Source of the DNA: an uncultured Succinivibrio sp.
Lineage (GTDB): Bacteria > Pseudomonadota > Gammaproteobacteria > Enterobacterales > Succinivibrionaceae
Assembly (NCBI GenBank): GCA_900754255.1
Contig: CAAECI010000113.1
Span: 1-11,188 of the forward strand
Direction of reading: 5' to 3'
DNA: 11,188 bases
Part shown: in pieces, positions 7,426 through 11,188 of the stretch
Layout of the letters: each line of letters begins with the position of its first letter
Numbering within the stretch: the first letter of the stretch is position 1
Translations under genes and position numbers: made by a program
The notes under the pieces: generated by a model
What the model saw: only the letters and a program-made list of their open reading frames with translations
Databases searched by the model: none
Told to the model about the DNA's origin: nothing

Positions 7426-8223
7426 TTATTTGGCGGAAACTACGCCGGCCTTATCGAACAGAGGCTTGGCTGCATCGGAGAAGGTATAATCAACGAACTT
7501 CTGAGCATCGGCGGACAGAGCCTTATCCTTCTTGGTAACGAGAACGAAAGGACGCTGAAGCTTGTAGGAGCCGTCCTTAACGGTTTCCTCAGTAGCCTTG
7601 ACACCGCCTACGGTCAGGCCCTTAACCTTCTTGGACACGGCTGACAGTGATGCATAGCCTATGGCATTGGGGTTTTGAGATACGGTGGTGATCACGTCGC
7701 CGGTGGAGGTCAGCTCCTGACGATACTTGCACTTTTCCTTGGTCTTGGTAACGGATTCAAAACCGTCACGGGTACCGGAACCTGCTTCACGACCGATAAG
7801 AACGATGGGAGCATCGGCGCCGCCCATTTCCTTCCAATTGGTAACCTCACCCTTATAGATCTTGGCGATCTGCTCCAGGCTTAAATCCTTGATGGGGTTT
7901 TTGTTATTTACAACCATCACGATACCGTCCAAGGCCAGGGTAGTGCCCTCGAGAGTCTTTTGCTCATCGGCCTTCAAACCGCGGGAGGAAAGACCTATAT
8001 CGCAACGCTCATCCTCGGCAGCCTGAATGCCGGAGCCGGAGCCGGTGGGATTGTAGGTAACGGTGATATCAGGGTTGACCTTCATGAAGGACTCAGACAT
8101 TACACCGATGAGCTTCTCCATGGAGGTGGAGCCGTCGGTTGATACGGTGCCGGCATAGGACTGAGCACAAACTGCAAGACCGGTGGAAACGGCAATTACT
8201 GAAAAAATCTTAGATAACTTCAT
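7426..8223 (-). CDS. pstS: Phosphate-binding periplasmic protein PstS
   Basis: The 265-residue solute-binding protein delivers phosphate to PstCAB. It has a Sec signal peptide: positive MKLSK, a hydrophobic core to about residue 19, and a likely SPase I cleavage after Ala24 (QSYA/GT). There is no lipobox (LAVC has Val at -1), so it should be soluble in a periplasm. Phosphate-contact loops are visible as GSTSM (31-35), TGSGSG (60-65) and REAGSGTR (145-152), followed by GDVITTVSQNPNAIGY and a C-terminal DYTFSDAAKPLFDKAG. It belongs to the shorter PstS type seen in Firmicutes and other anaerobes, not the ~346-residue E. coli type. ATG 8223 has a strong AGGAG at 8231-8235 with a 7-nt spacer. Probably PhoB-controlled from the operator at 8310-8352; first gene of the operon. 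Confidence 0.95.
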   Translation of the reverse strand: MKLSKIFSVIAVSTGLAVCAQSYAGTVSTDGSTSMEKLIGVMSESFMKVNPDITVTYNPTGSGSGIQAAEDERCDIGLSSRGLKADEQKTLEGTTLALDGIVMVVNNKNPIKDLSLEQIAKIYKGEVTNWKEMGGADAPIVLIGREAGSGTRDGFESVTKTKEKCKYRQELTSTGDVITTVSQNPNAIGYASLSAVSKKVKGLTVGGVKATEETVKDGSYKLQRPFVLVTKKDKALSADAQKFVDYTFSDAAKPLFDKAGVVSAK

Positions 8224-8230
8224 CTTTTTT

Positions 8231-8235
8231 CTCCT
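8231..8235 (-). promoter_or_regulatory. Strong Shine-Dalgarno of pstS
   Basis: AGGAG on the minus strand, 7 nt before ATG 8223. It is clearly stronger than the site before pstC, which fits the expected excess of PstS over the membrane subunits. Confidence 0.8.
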
Positions 8236-8309
8236 GACTTAGTTTTCTTGCGTAATCATTTTTACTGTGCACAGGATAAAAAGACCTAGTTAAGGCTTTG
8301 ATGCAGAAT

Positions 8310-8352
8310 TGTTAAATCCTTGTAAAGAAAATTTGTGAATTGAATAGGTGAA
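8310..8352 (-). promoter_or_regulatory. Candidate Pho box array upstream of pstS
   Basis: On the minus strand four tandem hexamers occur: TTCACC (8347-8352), TTCACA (8334-8339), TTTACA (8321-8326) and TTAACA (8310-8315), with start-to-start steps of 13, 13 and 11 nt and AT-rich spacers. This resembles the TTnACA direct repeats bound by Bacillus PhoP, and more loosely the 11-bp repeats of the E. coli Pho box. The last hexamers could also replace a -35; the best -10 I can find (TTAACT, 16 nt further) is poor, as expected for an activator-dependent promoter. Located about 87-130 nt before the pstS start codon. This is a by-eye motif call. Confidence 0.5.
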
Positions 8353-8436
8353 CGATAGATTGTTTGAATAATATATTTAAAATCAATATGATATAAGAAA
8401 TTTCGGTATTGTGCGAGGTTTTACTTATTGTAAGCT

Positions 8437-9468
8437 TTAGACAAAATCCTCTTTCTTAAGCGGCATAGGCGCCGTCAAATCCTTCAAAGCCACCCTCCCT
8501 AATACGGATGTCAGTTCAAAAGGCGAAAGTCCCAATCCCGGGCGTACGATCCTGACGTCCTCACGCCTAAGCGCCCTTCCTTTTTTCATGGATCGCACGA
8601 GATAAACACTGCGACGCTCGGTTCTTACGGCTATCTCGTCAGGACGTAGCACCTGATCCTCAATTCCCAAGGCTGCGGCCGCCGTTGCGGTTTTTTCAAC
8701 CAGGGCTCTAAGATCATCAGGCTCCATGGAGAAGGCACTGTCCACACCGCCCTTCGCTCTTACATCCGTAAAATGCTTTTCAATCATTTCCGCACCCAGT
8801 GCCGTCGCCGCTATATCGGCAGTATCCGTCAGCGAATGATCCGACAAGCCGGCATGACAGCCGTAGCGCTTTTGATAGAAGGGAATGGTTCGTAAATTAA
8901 ATTGCGTGGGATCGCAGGGATACTGACTCTCACAATGCAACAGTGTCAGCTCATTGCATCCCGATCTTAAGGCGTTATCAACTGCCGCATCAATTTCTTG
9001 AAGTGTACCCGAGCCGGTTGAAATAATGAGACTCTTTTTAGTCGATGCACAAAGAGAGATAAGCTCGGGATAGTTCAATTCAAAGGAGGCTATTTTATAG
9101 GCCGGACAGCCCGCATCCTCTAGGGCCTCAACATCCGCAGGAGAAAAGGGGGAGGAAAAAAGCAATATGCCTTTTTCTCGGGCGTGGCTGAACAGCGCTT
9201 GCATCCACTCACGCGGGGTTTTGGCTTTTTTATAAAGCTCATATAAGGTCTGCCCCTTCCAAAGCCCCGTTTTTATTTTAAATTCGGGACGATCACAGTT
9301 TAAGGTGAGCGAATCCTCAGTATAGGTTTGAATTTTTACAGCATGCGCCCCGCTTTTATGGGCCAGATCCATAAGTGCGATCGCTCTCTCAAGGGAGCCG
9401 TCATGATTTCCGGAAAGCTCGGCAACAATTACGGGAGCTGATTTTTGATTTTTATAAAAGGAATACAT
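8437..9468 (-). CDS. pseI: Pseudaminic acid synthase (NeuB family)
   Basis: PseI condenses 2,4-diacetamido-2,4,6-trideoxy-L-altrose with phosphoenolpyruvate to give pseudaminic acid, a nonulosonate used on flagellin, pili or surface polysaccharides. From ATG 9468 it has 343 residues: a TIM-barrel NeuB domain (about 10-280) and a C-terminal SAF/antifreeze-like domain (about 284-343). Visible are IVAELSGNHDGS (14-25), KIQTYT (45-50), the PseI-type GLWKGQTLYELY (68-79), the FSSPFS barrel strand, GLSDHS with probable metal ligand His211, EKHF with His232, and RRSVY plus RPGLGLSP in the SAF domain. The GLWxGxTLY signature favours PseI over sialic or legionaminic acid synthases. The start is set by GGAG at 9477-9480, 8 nt upstream; an ATG at 9486 would add six residues with only a weak site. 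No other pse genes lie in this window. Confidence 0.85.
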   Translation of the reverse strand: MYSFYKNQKSAPVIVAELSGNHDGSLERAIALMDLAHKSGAHAVKIQTYTEDSLTLNCDRPEFKIKTGLWKGQTLYELYKKAKTPREWMQALFSHAREKGILLFSSPFSPADVEALEDAGCPAYKIASFELNYPELISLCASTKKSLIISTGSGTLQEIDAAVDNALRSGCNELTLLHCESQYPCDPTQFNLRTIPFYQKRYGCHAGLSDHSLTDTADIAATALGAEMIEKHFTDVRAKGGVDSAFSMEPDDLRALVEKTATAAAALGIEDQVLRPDEIAVRTERRSVYLVRSMKKGRALRREDVRIVRPGLGLSPFELTSVLGRVALKDLTAPMPLKKEDFV

Positions 9469-9476
9469 ACATTTAA

Positions 9477-9480
9477 CTCC
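9477..9480 (-). promoter_or_regulatory. Shine-Dalgarno deciding the pseI start
   Basis: GGAG on the minus strand, 8 nt before ATG 9468. It lies inside the reading frame that would be used from ATG 9486, so it favours the shorter protein. Confidence 0.65.
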
Positions 9481-9509
9481 GCACATTGCCTACAGGCGAG
9501 AAACTCATC

Positions 9510-9540
9510 CTGCCCGTACATAGTTTTAAATTACGGGCAG
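9510..9540 (-). promoter_or_regulatory. 9-bp hairpin in the pseI leader
   Basis: CTGCCCGTA (9510-9518) and TACGGGCAG (9532-9540) form a perfect 9-bp inverted repeat with a 13-nt AT-rich loop, 42 nt upstream of the pseI start. Neither strand has a T-run after it, so it is not a standard intrinsic terminator. It could be an mRNA element between the DUF945 gene and pseI, or an operator flanking a promoter. Function unknown. Confidence 0.5.
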
Positions 9541-9553
9541 AATAAGTAGTAAT

Positions 9554-9580
9554 TTAGGATGGTATCAAGCCCACGTTCAT
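9554..9580 (-). other. Possible 8-codon leader ORF with strong ribosome binding site
   Basis: On the minus strand GGAGG (9589-9593) is followed 8 nt later by ATG 9580 and an ORF encoding MNVGLIPS before TAA; an in-frame GTG directly precedes the ATG. It lies between the DUF945 gene stop (9623) and the hairpin at 9510-9540. The ribosome binding site is stronger than that of several real genes nearby. It may be a leader peptide, a chance match, or the relic of a gene start. The DNA at 9567-9583 is identical to a piece of pstC. Confidence 0.25.
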
Positions 9581-9622
9581 CACTTTTTCCTCCGCCCTAT
9601 CGTCGGCAGTACTGTTCCCCTG

Positions 9623-10993
9623 CTACTGCTGTAACTGTTCAAAATCAGGATCATCCGCACTCTCCTCTTGGGAGGGATCTTCCTGCACGGGCCTGTTATT
9701 TAAATATAATCCGTTGTCTGAGTATTTCAGATCAAGTGAATATTGATCTGCGCTCTGAGTTATATATCCCTTATCCAAAAGACTGTGCAGGGAATTTTCA
9801 TACCCGTTTTCACAGAAGCGATCGATCATATTTTTGCCCGCCGTACCCGTAAATTCGGCGCTTGGGTCAACAATTTTTCCAAAAGCCACGCCTGCCGAGG
9901 CCTTACCCCTCATTGAGAAAGCTCCCCCGTCCTTTTTGAAATCCAACTTTTTAAGATCAAAGCGCAATGGATCGGAGAAAATGCCGTCTGCATTTTTTAA
10001 TGCCTTAAGATCGCCCTTTGAAATCAGCTTCACAAGGCCGTAAAGATCTGCCGATTTTAGCGACGCCTGCATGGAAAGATCGTCTATGCTCTGCATTCTC
10101 TGCTCGGTGTTATCCCGCACATAGGGCATACCCAATGAATAAGAACCCTGAGCCGCAGAATAAATATCATACAGCCGCTTCTTGCCCGTAGCTTCGATTT
10201 TAAGCGATAACAAAGGCTCCTTAAATATGAAAGCATCGCGCAGGCTGGGATCGCGCACCTCATCCTCAGGCTTAAAGCCTATCATGTATATGGTGGAAGC
10301 CTCGCCGGAAATTTTCTTTGCTCCGAGCTCAAATAAAGCTCCCGCAAGTTCGGCACTCCCCGAGATTTCAGGATTGATCCTTAAGTTAAGATCCTGTAGA
10401 GAAAAAGAATAAGCATCACGTCCGGCATAAAGCAGATCTCCCTCGCAATTCATGCTCACAAGACTTGCCCTGATGTCCGCCTTTAAGGATGCATTTGCGC
10501 TTACGGCCAATTTAAGAGGCGAAATCCTGCATTTGCCATCATCAAGAGGAAGCTCCGTCTCCTTTGTTGCGGCCGTTAAGGATGCACCTCCTTCAAATAC
10601 CGAGGCACTGTAGTTACCCTTAATTTGCGGTAACTCTTTTAAATAGGGTTGTACAATGGATGAAACGTTTCCAAAGCCCGGTACATAAGAAAACCTGCCG
10701 CTTACTCCCAAAAAACCCAGATAGTTTTCATAGTCTACGGCAAAGAAAATGCCTTCCTGATCGGAAGCTATCCCTTTCATACCCTTGTAATTTATATAGA
10801 GTCTGCCCTTTTTTGAAATGAATCCGTTGTCCGCGGGAACATTTCTGATCTCAAGTCCCGGGATCTTAGACTCAAGCTTGCGGATCAAGGCATCGGATTT
10901 GGCATCTAAAAACAAACCCAGACCGACGGTACCGCTCACGGAAATTACCGCAAGAGTCACGGCGGCTGCGGTTACATATTTAATGATCTTCAC
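9623..10993 (-). CDS. DUF945 (YdgA-like) family protein
   Basis: A 456-residue envelope protein of unknown function that fits the DUF945/YdgA family of Proteobacteria (E. coli YdgA is about 500 residues). It has an N-terminal hydrophobic helix (about 5-29) with positive residues before it, acting as an uncleaved anchor or signal, and a long extracytoplasmic part rich in short beta-strand-like stretches. Family-like features are the early GLEIRN region and the terminal YSLDLKYSDNGLYLNNRPV segment (about 420-438). The C-terminus (439-456) is an acidic, glutamine-ending tail, probably disordered. The start is GTG 10993: an in-frame TAG closes the frame 18 nt upstream and no ATG is near; the Shine-Dalgarno is weak. 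It is preceded by the tuf terminator, so it must have its own promoter, and may be cotranscribed with pseI. The assignment rests on overall pattern, not on catalytic residues. Confidence 0.7.
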   Translation of the reverse strand: MKIIKYVTAAAVTLAVISVSGTVGLGLFLDAKSDALIRKLESKIPGLEIRNVPADNGFISKKGRLYINYKGMKGIASDQEGIFFAVDYENYLGFLGVSGRFSYVPGFGNVSSIVQPYLKELPQIKGNYSASVFEGGASLTAATKETELPLDDGKCRISPLKLAVSANASLKADIRASLVSMNCEGDLLYAGRDAYSFSLQDLNLRINPEISGSAELAGALFELGAKKISGEASTIYMIGFKPEDEVRDPSLRDAFIFKEPLLSLKIEATGKKRLYDIYSAAQGSYSLGMPYVRDNTEQRMQSIDDLSMQASLKSADLYGLVKLISKGDLKALKNADGIFSDPLRFDLKKLDFKKDGGAFSMRGKASAGVAFGKIVDPSAEFTGTAGKNMIDRFCENGYENSLHSLLDKGYITQSADQYSLDLKYSDNGLYLNNRPVQEDPSQEESADDPDFEQLQQ

Positions 10994-11103
10994 AATTACT
11001 AAGGAACCCTAAAATACCGTTTTCTAATTGCCTACAAGTGTACACGCTTTCAGGAAAACTCGCGATCGAGCTCCTTAAAGCGGTATCTTCTATTCTGACC
11101 ATA

Positions 11104-11131
11104 AAAAAATCCTGCCGAAGCAGGATTTTTT
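11104..11131 (-). terminator. tuf intrinsic terminator with UUCG tetraloop
   Basis: On the minus strand AAATCCTGC TTCG GCAGGATTT forms an extended stem closed by a C(UUCG)G tetraloop, followed by a T-run. It starts 19 nt after the tuf stop codon. The A/T flanks are symmetrical, so it could work in both directions, but no plus-strand gene approaches it. Confidence 0.9.
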
Positions 11132-11150
11132 CTAAGCGTTTTGCGAACGA

Positions 11151-11188
11151 TTATTCAACAATCTCACCAACAACGCCTGCACCTACGG
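11151..11188 (-). CDS. tuf: Elongation factor Tu, C-terminal end (partial)
   Basis: Only the last 11 codons and the TAA stop are inside the window; the rest lies beyond position 11188. The peptide VGAGVVGEIVE is the conserved C-terminus of bacterial EF-Tu, the GTPase that brings aminoacyl-tRNA to the ribosome (the preceding bases CC fit the Thr of the usual TVGAGVV). A typical rho-independent terminator follows. tufA and tufB cannot be told apart from this end. Confidence 0.85.
   Translation of the reverse strand, partial: VGAGVVGEIVE

Noticed and set aside
8158..8176. PstS as a lipoprotein via Cys19
   Set aside because: The residue before the cysteine is Val, not Gly, Ala or Ser, and a good SPase I site (QSYA/GT) follows, so lipidation is unlikely.
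8265..8274. CTGTGCACAG palindrome in the pstS leader considered as an operator
   Set aside because: It is only 10 nt, does not match a site I can name, and lies downstream of the more convincing hexamer array.
9469..9486. Extended PseI start at ATG 9486
   Set aside because: Only a weak TAGG precedes it, whereas ATG 9468 has a GGAG at 8 nt and fits the usual short lead before the AELSGNH motif.
11032..11045. Possible promoter and GTGTACAC palindrome upstream of the DUF945 gene
   Set aside because: TTGTAG and TATTTT are only 15 nt apart and match poorly; the palindrome is 8 nt. A promoter must exist after the tuf terminator, but I cannot place it.

Overview
The window reads as a bacterial chromosome segment. 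A gammaproteobacterium is my best guess: a DUF945/YdgA-family protein typical of Proteobacteria lies just downstream of tuf, and PstS has a Sec/SPase I signal peptide rather than a lipobox. A gut-type anaerobe such as Succinivibrionaceae would fit but is not proven by this sequence. All genes except the first lie on the minus strand, so transcription runs mainly from high to low coordinates.

Layout in transcription order (right to left): the last codons of tuf (EF-Tu) and its UUCG-loop terminator (11104-11188); a DUF945-family protein (9623-10993); a short spacer with a strong Shine-Dalgarno ahead of an 8-codon ORF and a 9-bp hairpin (about 9510-9593); a pseudaminic acid synthase, PseI (8437-9468); a 213-bp AT-rich control region with four TTnAC(A/C) hexamers that look like a PhoB/PhoP operator (8310-8352); then the phosphate cluster pstS-pstC-pstA-pstB-phoU-phoB-phoR (1838-8223). 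glpX (class II fructose-1,6-bisphosphatase, 755-1744) follows with its own leader and an intrinsic terminator (708-735). At the left edge, on the plus strand and converging on glpX, is an AT-rich DUF3427 ORF (61-630) that looks like the detached C-terminus of a superfamily II helicase-type protein.

Functionally the centre of the window is a self-contained phosphate starvation unit. PstS captures phosphate in the periplasm, PstC/PstA form the channel, and PstB hydrolyses ATP. PhoU connects transporter state to the histidine kinase PhoR, which phosphorylates PhoB. PhoB would bind the candidate operator ahead of pstS, so the regulator would control its own operon. A perfect hairpin between pstS and pstC probably sets high PstS relative to the membrane and regulatory proteins. 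Gene order, PhoR sensor type, Pst sequences and operator style all recall Firmicutes more than the E. coli arrangement.

No rRNA, tRNA, CRISPR array, insertion sequence or toxin-antitoxin pair was seen. No gene-free stretch exceeds 300 bases. I see no clear new multi-gene system; the best second-look items are the phosphate cassette's apparent ancestry and operator, the pseI leader, and the DUF3427 remnant.
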